64,000 nucleotides of DNA from Archilochus colubris (lineage: Eukaryota > Chordata > Aves > Apodiformes > Trochilidae): positions 16,349,660 through 16,413,659 of the forward strand of contig CM041089.1 in NCBI GenBank assembly GCA_023079485.1, given 5' to 3'. This document shows positions 12,273-29,544 of this stretch, in pieces; position 1 is the stretch's first letter; the number at the start of each line of letters is the position of its first letter. The position numbers and the translations under genes were made by a program. Below the pieces are notes generated by a model. The model saw only the letters and a list, made by a program, of their open reading frames with translations. It was not told the DNA's origin and ran no database searches.

Positions 12273-14734
12273 TTAGTTCCACAGCACTTGCACCAATCTG
12301 TAGGACTTCTCCACAGCAAGCTGGAGACCTTCCCTCAGTTCCCTATTCCTGGAGCTCACAGTTTCCCAGCCCTCCTGCTACTCCAGTGCCCCTGTTGTGA
12401 TTGAAATGCTGGAACTACCTCTTGAATGAGAACACAAATTTTCTGCAAGCAAAACAGCTCCAAAATCTATATTCATAAAGAAAGTTTGAAGAATGCAGAG
12501 GCTTCTACCCCTTCACCCACCAAAACATAACATTTCTTGGGCTCTCATACATTACAGGCTGTAATTGCTTTCTTTCCTGCAGAGCAGTCACTGTGCATGT
12601 ATCTCCCACTGTATTACCTCAATATTTTTTTTCCCTAAGAAGCCCTTCTCTAACAAAAAGGAATTTGCTTGTACAAAGCAAGCTGTATTGCTTCTGCAAG
12701 ATTTCATTTGAGAACCCAGAGTTAAAGTGCAGGACCCCCATGGTTCCCAGTTCTGCAGAGCGATAGCTCCAGCATCCCTTGGGAGATGAAGCACAACATC
12801 TTAACACATCCTTCAGGTGAGGGAGCAGCCAAGCTGATTGCCTCCCTCACACAGAGTGGGTCTTAATCTGATGAGAGATGCTAAAGCACCTTAATATTTG
12901 ATGAAACATTTGGCTGTTTTTTAATTTTAAAACCAGCAGCTCAATAAACAAAGCAATGGAATGTTCTCCCAGGATGGCACAGCAGCCTCACTCATCCCAG
13001 TGCATCCCAGGCACTCTCCTCCTCCCCACATCATGCTGGAAGCCCCAGAGATCTCAGGCTCTGAATCCCAACAGGGGATTTTCCAGAAAGTGCTCTCTGC
13101 CACCAGGATGCAGCAGGGGCAGCTTTGGAGCATCCACCTTCCATGCAGCCCTTCACCTGGACAAAACATCCAAAGGAGCCCAAGCTGTGGTTTTAATCAC
13201 AACTGCATTTTCTCCTTACCTGATTCAGTTCTGCATCAAGACTCCAGCAACAGACTTTGACCAACCCCAAAACCCAAGCATCCCACAGCATTACTTCTGC
13301 ACACTTGCTTTAAGCTTACCTTTTCCCTCAAGTAGCCGTGTGAGACAAGATACCCAGCAGGATGGATCTTTGCTCCTACTGATAACAACCACCTTTTATT
13401 TCCACACCCATCAAGGCTTGCAAGACACCAGGATGGCCAGAAGACAGATGGAAGCAAGCAGCAAGTTTAAATACAGACCTGAGCAACCCCAAAATGCCCA
13501 AAGGAAAGCCCTCAGTGGAGTCTGCTTTTTAATGTTTTGTTCCAAACACATCTGTTACCCCCACAATAGGCTCTTTACCTGGTTTTTAAGTCCAGTCCAC
13601 CCTAGAGATGACATCCCAGGTTTGGTTTTTTTTACAAGTTGCTTGCCAGAAAATCAGCACACCATACTGAGAGAACAGAGAGTATTTATACAGATGATGA
13701 AACCCAGTCACAGTGCTTATCAGAGCCATCTATTGCCCTGGAATTGTTCTCTTGGCATACACACAGGGGGGGTAAGAGAAAGCAGTGTTTTACCAGGATA
13801 ATTCCATCCTGTTACCTGTGGAGGAGCCAGCCCATCAGTTCTTGGCAGGCCAGCAATTACCACTCTTTAGCATGGTCTGAGGACCATTTCACACTTTCAC
13901 CATCACTTAGGAGAGCCTCAGGGGTAAGACTTAAAAAAAAAAAAATTAGAAAATCCCCCTCCCCCCCCAATTCCTTTTAATTGGAGTTCAGGGACTCAGG
14001 GATGCCAGGGCAAACTGCTCCCAGAGCACTCTGTTGCTGGAGTCTCTTTAAATAAACTTTGATGGGAGAGGATCTGCTTACAGACCCTTTTTGGGAAAAC
14101 TTTTATAGAACTTTTTTGGGGGGATAAAAGTTCCCAAGCAGCTCAGAGGCAGAAGTGTCTCCATGACTCAGTGGCAATGCACACACTGCTTTCACCATGG
14201 GGAAAAAAATACAGAACCTTGGGGCTCCTCCTTTCAAGCATTAAGAGCTGAAAAGTCCAGGATTCACCTCAGTTTCACAGGAAGGAAAGATCCTGCAGGA
14301 ATGAAAAGCATTATCCCAGGAAACAGGATTATTCTGACATCTGAGAACACTTGCATGCAAGTGGAGAGCTGATGGGCAGCTCCTGGGATCTTTCTGATTA
14401 AAATGCTGCCTCAGGATATTACTCTCCACCCAACACCAAACAGTCAATTAGACTGTGATATATTCATGTAAGAAAGGCTTTTTCTTGTAAAATATGTCAA
14501 TCCAAGACTGAAAAACTTCAGGCTTTTGCCTTGAAGTGACCTTACTGAGAGCAAACATGACCAGTAAAAGCAGTCCTAAACAAGTTAAATACTGACATCT
14601 GAGGTAGCAGAAAAGGGAGGCAGCAGGCAGGTGGTTTCTCTAATCCTATCTCTGCATTAAAAAAAATAAAATTAAAAAGAAAAGCTAGGGAAGTAGGGAG
14701 AGTTAAGGATAATGTTCTATGTAACTGCAGCAGG

Positions 14735-14806
14735 TAGTGGATCAAGGGTTGGACATGATCATCTCTGAGGTCCCTTCCAACCCAGCCCATTCTATGATTC
14801 TGTGAT
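14735..14806 (+). mobile_element. CR1 LINE tail fragment, young type
   Basis: GTAGTGGATCAAGGGTTGG, then TCTGAGGTCCCTTCCAACCC and ATTCTATGATTCTGTGATAA. Only the last 70 bp of the element are present. Confidence 0.88.
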
Positions 14807-15231
14807 AATAAGCTGTTAAGGACTATCTTACCTTTTCATTATTAACTGTATGTACATGTACAGACATATATGTACACACACAAATACAAAATAGACTCGC
14901 CCAGCACTCTACAGGTACCACAGCACATTAAACAGAACAGCACAAAAACCTGTTCATGGCATCAGGCTCAGTGGTGTCTGATCATCAGGATGAGCATCAA
15001 CAAACAATTCTTAGACCAACCTCTTAGACTGAGGCACCCTAAAGCACATTTAAAGCTTCCAAGCAGGACTGAGATCACCCTGATGGCAATGCTCTGCCTC
15101 CAGGGACACCTGAAACAGCACTGATGGACAGACACCACCAGCAGGCTCCATAAAAAGGTATCAAACATCATCACTGCTCACCATCTCCTCCTGTTCATTA
15201 GCTGGAGAAATCTCCAGGCACAACTCAGAGA

Positions 15232-15330
15232 TCATTAAATATATTTATGAATATAAAAATAAATATTAAACACTGTTTAATTAAGTATAATTAAATATAT
15301 TTATGATATATGTATGAATACATGTGCCCT
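15232..15330. repeat. AT-rich stretch with an imperfect direct repeat
   Basis: ATTAAATATATTTATGA occurs at about 15235 and again about 56 bp later, within nearly pure AT sequence. Confidence 0.75.
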
Positions 15331-15361
15331 AAGGGCACCTGGTGTGGTCCTGGGGTGCCCT

Positions 15362-15490
15362 ACAGAAGGACAGGAGCTGGACTGGGTGATCCTGATGGGT
15401 CCCTTTCAACCCAGGAGATTCCATGATCCTATGATAATGATGCTATGATGTGATTCTGATGATCTGATGTGATTCTATAGTATGATTTCA
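15362..15490 (+). mobile_element. CR1 LINE tail with an expanded 3' terminal repeat
   Basis: GGAGCTGGACTGGGTGATCC and GGTCCCTTTCAACCCAGGAG mark the tail. The usual ATTCTATG repeat continues as degenerate ATGATG/ATTCTGATGAT units for about 70 bp. Confidence 0.75.
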
Positions 15491-16981
15491 TAACACAGAG
15501 CATCCTAACTCTTGTCCAGTGAAGGCAAATGAGGTCCCTCCCCCCTTCTCACTTGGCAGGGAGCTTTCCATCCAACCCAAGGACACCTAAATATTTTTAT
15601 GGCAGGATGTTTGCACTTTTTAACATATCTATGGGACTCCCTCAGCCACCCTAGTTAGCAAAGACATGTTACTCACTATACATTTCATATAAATCCCCCC
15701 CTCCGAATCCTTTCCATCCCTTGTAACTGAGGAAGCTTTGTATGTAAACCCAAGTACATTCTGCCCCCATTAGGAAGCCAATTACAGCAGGGAAAACAAG
15801 CAATTAACAAGGTGTAAAATAAACATCCTGCCACCTGCCTTTTAAGAGCAGCCCCACTTCAAACAAATCCCAGGCTCAGCACAGCTTTCAGCGTTGGCAA
15901 CTGATATTATCCAGGTATTTATGCAGCAGCTGCTCTCCACTGCAACAAATATTACAGCTTACCAGAGAAGGTCAGCATATTTAAAAAAAAAAAATACATA
16001 GCAAGTATGAAACCCTGCTTTGAAGCCACAAATGTTGCTTTTAATGAAAATCAGCAGCATCAGGCTTGTCTGGCATTACAGTGAATATTACAGTCACAGC
16101 CCCAGCTTAAAGAGGCTCCTTTCTCCTCATTTCTACTTGCTTAGCAGCTTCTGCGTTTGTTTCCCTAAATCCAGAGACCTGAGCAGCTACTAAACAGCAG
16201 GCACAGCAACTAAACAGAGCTCTACAGACTCCAGAAGTCTCTCCTCCTTCCAGCATCCTTGCTTCTGCTTCCAGGCTTTCCTCACCCAGAAAGCTTTACC
16301 CAAGTGCAGGCAAGGGGCAAGGCACATAAGGGGCCAAAAAGCCACCTGCTAAAAACAAAAAAACAAGGGGAAAGCAAGATTCTATCTGAATTTTGGCTCC
16401 TTGAGTCTGCAAGCTCTGAAGGGCAAGGAGAAGTCCTTCTGAAGTCACTAACTTCAGATGGAGAGAGTTTTCTTCCCTTTTGTGGAATGGGATGAATTTC
16501 CCACTGCTGAGTAATTAACCAGGACTAGAGAAAGCCCAACAGTAAATCTGCAGGATTTAATAGACTTGGAGTGGAGAATGTGCCTGAGAAAACAGCAGTC
16601 GAGCTTCATCTTGCACAGATATTTTTTTTCTTATCTCCCCCTATCACTCTCTGCTGTTACATATTTATTTAAGTTTTCCAAGTCACATTTCAGTTCCTGA
16701 CTAATGTCCTGTTTAATCACTCAGCTCAAGAAGCATGCAAGTCTTTTTTTTTTTTTTCTCTTAGGGCTTTTCTCTCTGGCTTCCTGAGGGGTACAAGACT
16801 GAGGAGCAGCAAACTGAACACCACACCATGAACATCTGCAACCATGTACAGGATTCTGAAGTGGGTCAGAGATGGAGGGAAAGCTGGTAACATTTTCTTT
16901 TCTAAATGACCACTGTATTCAGGGCTTTTAACTCCAAACAGGGCCAAGATGACTAACCAGGTTTATAGAAGGTCATGATCA

Positions 16982-17855
16982 ATAGAATCACAGAATCACA
17001 GAATGGGCTGGGTTGGAAGGGACCTCAGAGATCCCCAAGTCCAACCCTTGATCCACTCCCCCCGTGGTTCCCAGCCCATGGCACTCAGTGCCACATCCAG
17101 GCTCTTTGGAAAGATCTCCAGACACGGAGAATCCACTACTTCCCTGGGCAGCCCATTCCAATGCCTGATCACCCTCTCCAGAAAGAAATTCTTTCTCATC
17201 TCCAACCTAAACCTCCCTGGCACAACTTGAGACCCTGCCCTCTTGTCTTGCTGAGAGTTGCCTGGGAAAAGAGCCCAACCCCCCCCTGGCTCCAACCTCC
17301 TTTCAGGGAGTTGGAGAGAGTGATGAGGTCTCCCCTGAGCCTCTTCTTCTCCAGCCTCAACACCCCCAGCTCCCTCAGCCCTTCCTCACAGCAATTCTGC
17401 TGGATCCCTTCACAGCCTCCTTGCTCTTCTCTGGACCTGCTCCAGCACCTCAATCTCCTTCCTGAGCTGAGGGGCCCAGAACTGGACACAGGACCCAAGC
17501 TGTGGCCTCCCCAGAGCTGAGCACAGGGGCAGAATCCCTTCCCTGGACCTGCTGGCCACGCTGGTCCTGATCCAGCCCAGGATGCCATTGGCCTTCTTGG
17601 CCACCTGGGCACACTGCTGGCTCATGGTCACCTTCCTGGCAATCCAGACTCCCAGGTCCCTTTCTGCCACTCTGTGCCCAGCCTGGAGCTCCCCGTGGGG
17701 TTGTTGTGGCCAAAGTGCAGGACCCGGCACTTGGAATGTTGAACCTCATCCCCTTGGGATCATCCCAACTCTCCAGTCTCTCCAGGTCCCTCTGCAGAGC
17801 CCTCCTGCCCTCCAGCTGATCCACACTGCCCCCAAATTGGTGTCGTCTGTGACGA
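16982..17855 (-). mobile_element. CR1 LINE, young, 5'-truncated (subfamily A)
   Basis: About 870 bp, antisense on the + strand from AATAGAATCACAGAATC to TTGGTGTCGTCTGTG. It has the short forms CCTCCCTGGCACAAC and CCTGAGCTGAGGGG. Much of the ORF2 C-terminus stays open on the minus strand. Confidence 0.96.
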
Positions 17856-20800
17856 CCCAAACAATCCTTCACTGTAAAGGTCTTTTCAGAAGTCCTGAAT
17901 TAAATTCACTCTCCTTGGACACAACTGCTCCCTAATGGCAACCCGCATCCTACAAGACCCAGGTGATAATGTGGATATCTGCAGAAACAAGCAGGGCAGA
18001 AGAAGGGAAACAAGAGAAGGTGAAAAGCTCCCAAGTCTCTAGACCCACACCTAAACCTGACCTACTGCAACCCACAAAGTTAAAAAGAAAAATTAAACTC
18101 TAAGCTGCTGTTTTCTCATGCTCCCAGCACAAGCACAGATCCCATGACTCCCTCTAAATTACAGAGACAGGGTCACAAAAAGCATGATTTGCCACCACAA
18201 GCTGCAGGAGGTCATATGGCAACTCAAGCTATGAAAGTATTTTAAAAGGAGTTCTTCCAGGTCAATTGAATGACTTTTTTTATGACTTTATTTTTTTTTT
18301 TTAAAGCAGCAGCAATATTTTTTTCCTTATATTTTGTGGATGGGAGAGTAGGAAGCAGGATCTGCTCCTAAGTCAGCACACTAGGATTTCTGAACCCATC
18401 ACTAACAGTGCCATGCTGGATTCTATACACTTAAACAACAGCAGGGATGGTGGAGAGAACACTGCCAGCTCCAAGATGATGTTTAGATGAGAGGAAGAAG
18501 TCCTGTGCTGCATTCATGGAGCAGGGGGATGTGTTCCCTGCAATGCCCCACAACAAAGACTCACACAGCAGGAAAGCAGCTGAGTCCTCAGACTTATTCC
18601 AACTCTCTTAGTTGGATGGAAATCTCATCTGCTCAGAGCTGAGGAGTGCTCCAGTGGGCTGCCAGGTCCTTGAAGGTCCAGAGAATCAGCAGCTTGGGGC
18701 AAGAGACCAGAAACAGGGGAAGAATTTATTGTTATGCAGTTCTAGGATTAGTTCTAGGAGACAGAACTCCAATTCTTTAAATTCTTCCCCCGACAAAAAA
18801 AAAAAAAAATGCTTCAAGAGACCTAATGCTCCAATTCTTCCTGTTCTCAGCTCTCTTCAAAGGGTGGTTGAAAAGACCAACTTTGAGTAAATACTAAAAC
18901 TGCAGCAGCTGGGGATCAGCAGCACCCAGCTCAGCTGAAAAGGAGTTGAAGAGATGGAATGCTACAAATGGGAGCTGAGTCCCCACATCACCCTAATCAG
19001 CATAAGCTGCAGCCCATAAAACACTGACTCTGATTCCTAATGGTCAGATGTGTGCACATCCCCCCCAGTATTTTACATTTGTGTGGTTTGGCAAAGAGTC
19101 AGATCAAGCAGAGGAAGGATGAAGTGGAGCAGGGAATGTTCTCTGGATGTTGCAATCTCTTCAGGTCACAGATCACAAAAAAAAAAACCCAAAAAAACCC
19201 TGTATTTTCTATGATCAAAGAAGCTCCAGCCATGAAAGGGCTGTTTAGTTCATTAAGCCCATCACCCAGCCACAGGAGGTTACCCAGAGGAGACATAACA
19301 AAGTTCAGGAGAACAAGCAGAGTTAAGTTTTTCTTCAGAAAAAAAGTTGCTAAACAAAGTCAGAGAGTGGAAACAGGTCTGAAAGTTAAAATAATCCAGT
19401 TTTAAGAGATAAGCCAGCACAAAGTTCTACAAAGCAGCTGGAAGATGCTGACCCACACCTAATGATGTGGCTCTGCCATGAAGCCCCTTTCCCAGCTGCA
19501 GATTTCCATCTCCAACCACAAATGCCTTGTACAGCGAAAGGAAATCCCTTGGGAGCCCTGAAAATGCTCAGCCTCCCAATTCCCCCCAAAAAGAAAAAAA
19601 AAAAACAACCAAACAACAAGGAATCAAAGGAGGAAAAGAAAAGAATTGGTTCCCCTTGGCCTGCAGCTGCAGTAATGATCATAATTGAGGTGGCAGGAGG
19701 TTCCCCTCCTCTCCATGCCAATTCCCTCTGTTCACAGCAGTGCAGGGTTGGTTCTGGGACTGCAGAAATCACTGTCTGTTCACCAGCAATCAGAGGGGTA
19801 AAAATGCTCCCTAACAACCTCAACCCTTTACTTGGTAAAACCAAATTATTTGCTGGCTTACAGTTCAACTTAGGTCTGGCATTTCTGTGCAGAGGGTCAA
19901 TAATCCAGTCGTTCAAAAAAAAATATATAAAAATAGTCACGAAAGAGGTATTAACATAAGCTATGCATTAAGAAAGAATTATTTCTCTGCCTGGCAGTAA
20001 TGGCTCTTCTCCGGGGATCAGCTCACAGATTCTTGGGCAGGAAAACACTTTTGGATCATTTCTGCTCTGCCCGAGGACAATCAGTGTGATTCTAACAAGT
20101 CAGGAACAAGGACCGACTGCTCAGGTTTCATCCCAGGGCTTCAGAAGCGCAGTGTCTGCCCCTGAAGTTTGCAGCCACCCCAGCACACCTCGCTTCACTT
20201 CGCTTTGCTGAGCACACCCCGTGCCCCAGCATCATTTACACGAACCAAACACCACGAAACCCTTTCAAGCCGAATCATCCCCTGCTACCAAACCTCCGCG
20301 CCTTGCGCTGCGGGTTCAATCGGTTGCTTTGCCCGCATCCAAAGGAACTCGTCCCCCAGACCCCGCGCAAGCTGCGGGTCCCGGAGGTACCAGGACCTGG
20401 AGGTACCGCTTCGGTTCTGGTCTGGGCACGGAGAGCTCAGAACCAGACGGAGCAACGGGAAAAGTTAACCGGGACGGCGTCAAGCCCAGCCTGACCCCCG
20501 GACTTCACAACTCTCGGCACAGCCACCGCAACCGGACCGGGACTGCCCGGGGAGGGGGGGGTTCTCCCGGTCCCGCACAGCCCCGAGGGAGCGATAAATC
20601 CATCGGGCCGGCTGTGAGCCCGGGCGGCAGCGGCTCCTGCCCTCCCCTGCCTGAGGGAGCGGGGAATGAGAAAGCGGAGAAGCAGCCCCGCAAGGGCCGC
20701 GGCGCTGGGGCAGTCCCGGCAGCCGCTCCCGCAGCCCCGCAGCCCCGCACGCCCTCCCCCGGCCGCTGCTCAGCCCGGGCGGCGGGGGCTCTGCCCTCTG

Positions 20801-20945
20801 CGGGGACCGAGAGGGGACCCGCACCCCGTCCCATAGCCCTGACCCGCTGTGTCCCCGTCACGCCCGCCTCCCCCGGGCAGGGCAGGGCTGGGGGTGCGGG
20901 GCTGCGGCCACCAGTTGCGCTTCCCAGCCCGGACGCCTCCGATAC

Positions 20946-21110
20946 CTGAGCCGGGATGCGATGAGAAGTCTCGCCGCTGCGGGAGCCCTCTGGGAACGCA
21001 ACAAGTGCCCACCGGGATGGTGCTGAGGATGATGATGATGAGAGGTTCGGGGCTCCGCACCGAGACTGCTGCTGCCGCCGCTCCGCGTTCCCGGCGCCCG
21101 CGCTGCCACT
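20946..21110 (-). other. Candidate TSPAN4 5' untranslated first exon
   Basis: On the minus strand, GGCTCAG|GTATCG at 20946/20945 is a usable donor inside the CpG island and divergent from POLR2L. The upstream boundary (transcription start) cannot be seen and 21110 is nominal. The TSPAN4 assignment rests only on human gene order. I looked on the minus strand for the first coding exon of TSPAN4 below 20 kb and did not find it, so the next exon would lie outside the window. Confidence 0.35.
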
Positions 21111-21480
21111 CAGCGCCCTACACGCGAAACGCGAAAACGATCCCGCCCCGCCGGCGCGCTCTCTTGAGCCACGCGGGCCGCCGTACCGCGGCCTGTACCA
21201 TCGCTGCGCGGTCGCGGGGGTGCACCGGGCCCTCTCCGCGTCCTCCCCGCGCCCGGACCGCCGCTGCGGGAGCGGCCGCTGCGGTACGAGACGGGACCCC
21301 GCAGCCCCAGGCGGGACCGGGGGTTTGCTTTCGGGGAGCCTTAGAGCGGGACTGGCGGGCGAGCTGGGAACGGTCTCCTCGGGGGCGGCCTGGCCCGGCC
21401 ACCCGAGCTCCCGCGGCCTTCCCGGGGCCTTCCCGCCACCTCCCGGCCCGTTCTGCCGGGATGAGCCGCTGCCGGGCCCG

Positions 21481-21538
21481 GGCCCTGTCCGGTTCTCCGG
21501 GGCCCTGTCCGGTTCTCCGGGGCCCTGTCCGGTTCCCC
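21481..21538. repeat. 20-bp GC-rich tandem repeat in the CpG island
   Basis: The unit GGCCCTGTCCGGTTCTCCGG is present nearly three times in a row, the last copy diverging at its end. It lies about 200 bp upstream of the POLR2L start codon. Confidence 0.85.
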
Positions 21539-21647
21539 CGGGCGGGTGTGATCGGTGTCCCAGTGCCACTGCCCTCCTCGGCACAGCCCCGGGCCTCGCC
21601 CCGCTGTCCCGTTCTGAGGCGCCTCTTGGGCCCGAACACGGGGTTAG

Positions 21648-25823
<4,176 letters not shown>

Positions 25824-26163
25824 GATGGATAAAGTACCGTGGGGCAAGCCCTGGGGAACCTATCTCGAGTTCCAAACTGGACTTCAGACAGTAAATGGTG
25901 AAAGCCATCATTAGCAGAAGCAGAAATACCACCCCAACCAACTGTGCTCTCTCAGGGAAACAAAGGAAGGAGGATGAAGTCCATTCAGCCAAGATTTGGA
26001 GCTAGAATGAAAAGTTTGGATGCTTCTTTTTAATGCTGTGTCTGTTTAATTCTGTTTCACAAACTTTTAGGTGCATCCACCAGCTAAAATAGGTGTTTGT
26101 TCATGTAGAGAAATTGCTCCATTTCATTAAAATGTTGAAATAAAGGAGGTCTTTCCTTGCAGC
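25824..26163 (+). other. POLR2L: POLR2L 3' untranslated region
   Basis: About 340 nt follow the stop codon. ATTAAA at 26126-26131 and AATAAA at 26139-26144 are adjacent polyadenylation signals. The cleavage site is therefore expected near 26155-26165; the exact base is an inference. Confidence 0.75.
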
Positions 26164-26301
26164 CTTCCTCCAGTTTCTGGATAAAGTGCATGCTTGTATC
26201 TTGCTGATTGCTTTGTACTGAGTACTAAGTCAGCAACTCAGTGTTTTGTGCCAGGCAGGTAAAGGGGTTAAAAAGATGGGACTGAACCTTGAGGTTCAGC
26301 A

Positions 26302-27195
26302 ATAGAATTATAGAATCATAGACTGGGCTGGGTTGGAAGGGACCTCAGAGCTCATCAAGTCCAACCCTTGATCCACTCCCCCCGTGGTTCCCAGCCCATG
26401 GCACTCAGTGCCACATCCAGGCTCTTTGGAAAGATCTCCAGACACGGAGAATCCACTCCTTCCCTGGGCAGCCCATTCCAATGCCTGATCACCCTCTCCA
26501 GAAAGAAATTCTTTCTCATCTCCAACCTAAACCTCCCTGGCACAACTTGAGACCCTGCCCTCTTGTCTTGCTGAGAGTTGCCTGGGAAAAGAGCCCAACC
26601 CCCCCCTGGCTCCAACCTCCTTTCAGGGAGTTGCAGAGAGTGATGAGGTCTCCCCTGAGCCTCCTCTTCTCCAGCCTCAACACCCCCAGCTCCCTCAGCC
26701 CTTCCTCACAGGAATTCTGCTGGATCCCTTCACAGCCTCCTTGCTCTTCTCTGGACCTGCTCCAGCACCTCAATCTCCTTCCTGAGCTGAGGGGCCCAGA
26801 ACTGGACACAGGACTCAAGCTGTGGCCTCACCAGGGCTGAGCACAGGGGCAGAATCCCTTCCCTGGACCTGCTGGCCACGCTGTTCCTGAGCCAGCCCAG
26901 GATGACATTGGCCTTCTTGGCCACCTGGGCACACTGCTGGCTCCTCTTCAGCTTCCTGGCAATCCAGACTCCCAGGTCCCTTTCTGCCACTCTGTGCCCA
27001 GCCTGGAGCTCCCCATGGGGTTGTTGTGGCCAAAGTGCAGGACCCGGCACTTGGAATGTTGAACCTCATCCCCTTGGGATCATCCCAACTCTCCAGTCTG
27101 TCCAGGTCCCTCTGCAGAGCCCTCCTGCCTTCCAGCTGATCCACACTCCCCCCAGCTTGGTGTCATCTGTGAGTTTGCTGATGGTGGACTCAATC
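26302..27195 (-). mobile_element. CR1 LINE, young, 5'-truncated (subfamily A)
   Basis: About 890 bp starting 140 bp past the POLR2L polyadenylation signals. It ends at GATGGTGGACTCAATC. Short forms are present at both diagnostic sites. Confidence 0.96.
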
Positions 27196-27945
27196 TGTGC
27201 TGCTCCTGGAAGTTTCTGGAGCTGGCAGAATCTGCTTTCTGCTGTAAACTCAACTTGTAGTCTCTACCCCAGTTCTCATAAAACCCTGGTGCTGCTGTGT
27301 TCTAAAAACCAGCAGTTCAGATGGTGCAGTGCCCTTCAGTGAGCTGAAAGATGCCTGAGTGTTCCTACAGAAAGCCCTGGCTGTGAGAATTCAGGCATGC
27401 TGGTGTGAAGAGGATCAAAGTCTTGGTCTTGCCAAGCACCTGCACCATTCTGCAGCTGCTCCACATGCAAGCTTGACACTTGGGAGGCATTGCTTAGGCT
27501 TCGTGGAGCCATGGCCAAACTGCACTGCTCTCTGCTGGAACAAAACATTGTGTGCAGAGCTTGTGAGAGAGAGAGAGAGACAAGCACTGACCCTGCCAAA
27601 AGGTCTCCCCTTCCTCTCACACTGTCAGCTTGAGAGAGGGAAATAAATCATGGTGGTGTGTGCAGTTAAACACACCTGAAAATGAAGGAGGCCAAATGCA
27701 AAGCCATGCTCAGGGCTCTATTCAAAGGCATCAGCAGCCTGCATGCAATGGAGGAGAAGTCCCTGGTGCAGCAGTCTGGCAGGAAACAAACAGACTGGAG
27801 CAGGGGACAGCTCTGGGTACAGTTAAACTTGTGGCACTCACCTGCTGGTTCAGAACTACCCCTGTGGCTTATCTTCTGTAGCTGAAGGTAGTTTTAACAC
27901 AAGCTGGGCTGCCAGAGGTACCTGGTGTGCTCAGTGGGTCCCCTC

Positions 27946-28465
27946 GAGTCCTGTGTCCAGTTCTGGGCCCCTCAGCCCCTCAGGAAGGAGATTGAGGTGC
28001 TGGAGCAGATCCAGAGAAGAGCAAGGAGGCTGTGAAGGGATCCAGCAGAATTGCTGTGAGGAAGGGCTGAGGGAGCTGGGGGTGTTGAGGCTGGAGAAGA
28101 GGAGGCTCAGGGGAGACCTCATCACTCTCTGCAACTCCCTGAAAGGAGGTTGGAGCCAGGGGGGGGTTGGGCTCTTTTCCCAGGCAACTCTCAGCAAGAC
28201 AAGAGGGCACAAGGGTCTCAAGTTGTGCCAGGGGAGGTTTAGGTTGGAGATGAGAAAGAATTTCTTTCTGGAGAGGGTGATCAGGCATTGGAATGGGCTG
28301 CCCAGGGAAGTAGTGGATTCTCCGTGTCTGGAGATCTTTCCAAAGAGCCTGGATGTGGCACTGAGTGCCATGGGCTGGGAACCACGGGGGGAGTGGATCA
28401 AGGGTTGGACTTGGTGATCTCTGAGGTCCCTTCCCACCCAGCCCATTCTATGATTCTATGATTAA
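27946..28465 (+). mobile_element. CR1 LINE, young, 5'-truncated (subfamily B)
   Basis: About 520 bp in + orientation, ending ATTCTATGATTCTATGATT. It has the long forms plus the extra bases in GGGCACAAGGGTCTC. Confidence 0.96.
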
Positions 28466-29397
28466 CACCAGACTGGCTCACAAAGTCAGCTGAAGTACAG
28501 CTTCCACCTGGCTATCACCTTACTAATCTTTACCCTTACTTTTCAGTCTTGTCCAAGGTAAGACAAGGTATTTCCCATATTCACCAAATCTTAAGACCTT
28601 TTAAGACCATTTGCTTTATCCTAATGCAAAATGAATTAAGCAATCAGCTCTAGCATGAGTTTCATAGTGGTTAATAGCTGTGGGGCTGCTGTATTGGCTA
28701 CCTAAATGCACTTTTAGGCAGTTTTTGGTTTTTTTTTTTTTAAAAAGGAACACTGAAATATAGGATGACCTTTCCAAGCTGCACTCCACTAGGACACTTT
28801 CCCACATCACAGAGGAGCTTTATGTGGAGGTAGGTGCTAGCTTGTTCACAGCCAGATCAAAGCACTGTGCCCAGCTCTGCCTCTGAGCTGGAACTGAGAA
28901 AGTGTCACAGCCCAGGCTGGGGACATCTGGCAGAGGCAGCCCATGTGTCATGCCATGGGAAAGCTGTCAAGGAACTGGCTTAGATGAGCCAAGAGGACTT
29001 TGTGTCTGTCTGCAAAAGCAATTTTCTCATCGAGTTTGCTGCCTTTTGGGAGGTGATGCCAAGATGCCAGCCATGAAAAGCTGTGGCTCTTAAATACTCA
29101 CAATTAAGATGCAATTTGCAGAAACATGGCAGGCCTCATTCAAACACTCAAAGGGAAAAGCAAAGCCACCCTGGTTGCTCTCATTACTCCCCTCAGGAAA
29201 AAAAACACAGGGTGAAGGGGAAGGCAGTAACAGTGGTGCTGCTCTGTCAGACACAGGGAACACCAAAAAAAGCCCCAATCGAACAAAAAGACTAGAAAGA
29301 CAAAGTCACAACAGGCCCTGCTCTTAGCTCCTGCAGCACACCACAACCTGCCTGAAGCACAGCTTTTCTTTGGGAGGTTGCAAATGCAGTATTAACC

Positions 29398-29422
29398 AAA
29401 AAAAAAAAAAAAAAAAAAAAAA
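29398..29422. repeat. Poly(A) tract
   Basis: An uninterrupted run of about 25 A on the + strand. No retroposed gene is recognised before it. Confidence 0.9.
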
Positions 29423-29544
29423 GAAAATGCTTCTTTAATGAGGTGAACGAAATGGTTCAGGGTGTTCATACGAAAGGTTGTCCCCCAAGTGTTGTCCTGG
29501 GGAGAGTTAAGAGGAGCAGCAGAGCTTAAATTGAAGATGAGATC

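Larger units (their letters stand above)
1..20150. other. Non-coding block, probably TSPAN4 first intron
   Basis: Apart from the CR1 copies and simple repeats listed, I see no exon with recognisable product on either strand. Many open frames of 60-280 codons exist but none matches a known protein. Assignment to the TSPAN4 intron rests on human gene order only. Confidence 0.4.

Noticed and set aside
12956..13801. A 281-codon + frame
   Set aside because: No recognisable domain, atypical composition and no splice or promoter context; probably a chance frame.
17196..17872. Repeated open frames with [24 protein letters not shown] sequence at many sites
   Set aside because: These are CR1 ORF2 C-termini in truncated LINE copies, and their antisense shadows, not host genes.
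1..20150. TSPAN4 coding exons expected from synteny
   Set aside because: I searched the minus strand for a first coding exon similar to the tetraspanin N-terminus and for CCG-loop exons and found none.
20505..21584. A 359-codon minus-strand frame and 242- and 277-codon + frames in the CpG island
   Set aside because: High GC removes stop codons; the translations are low-complexity Gly/Pro/Arg/Ala in several frames at once and match no family.
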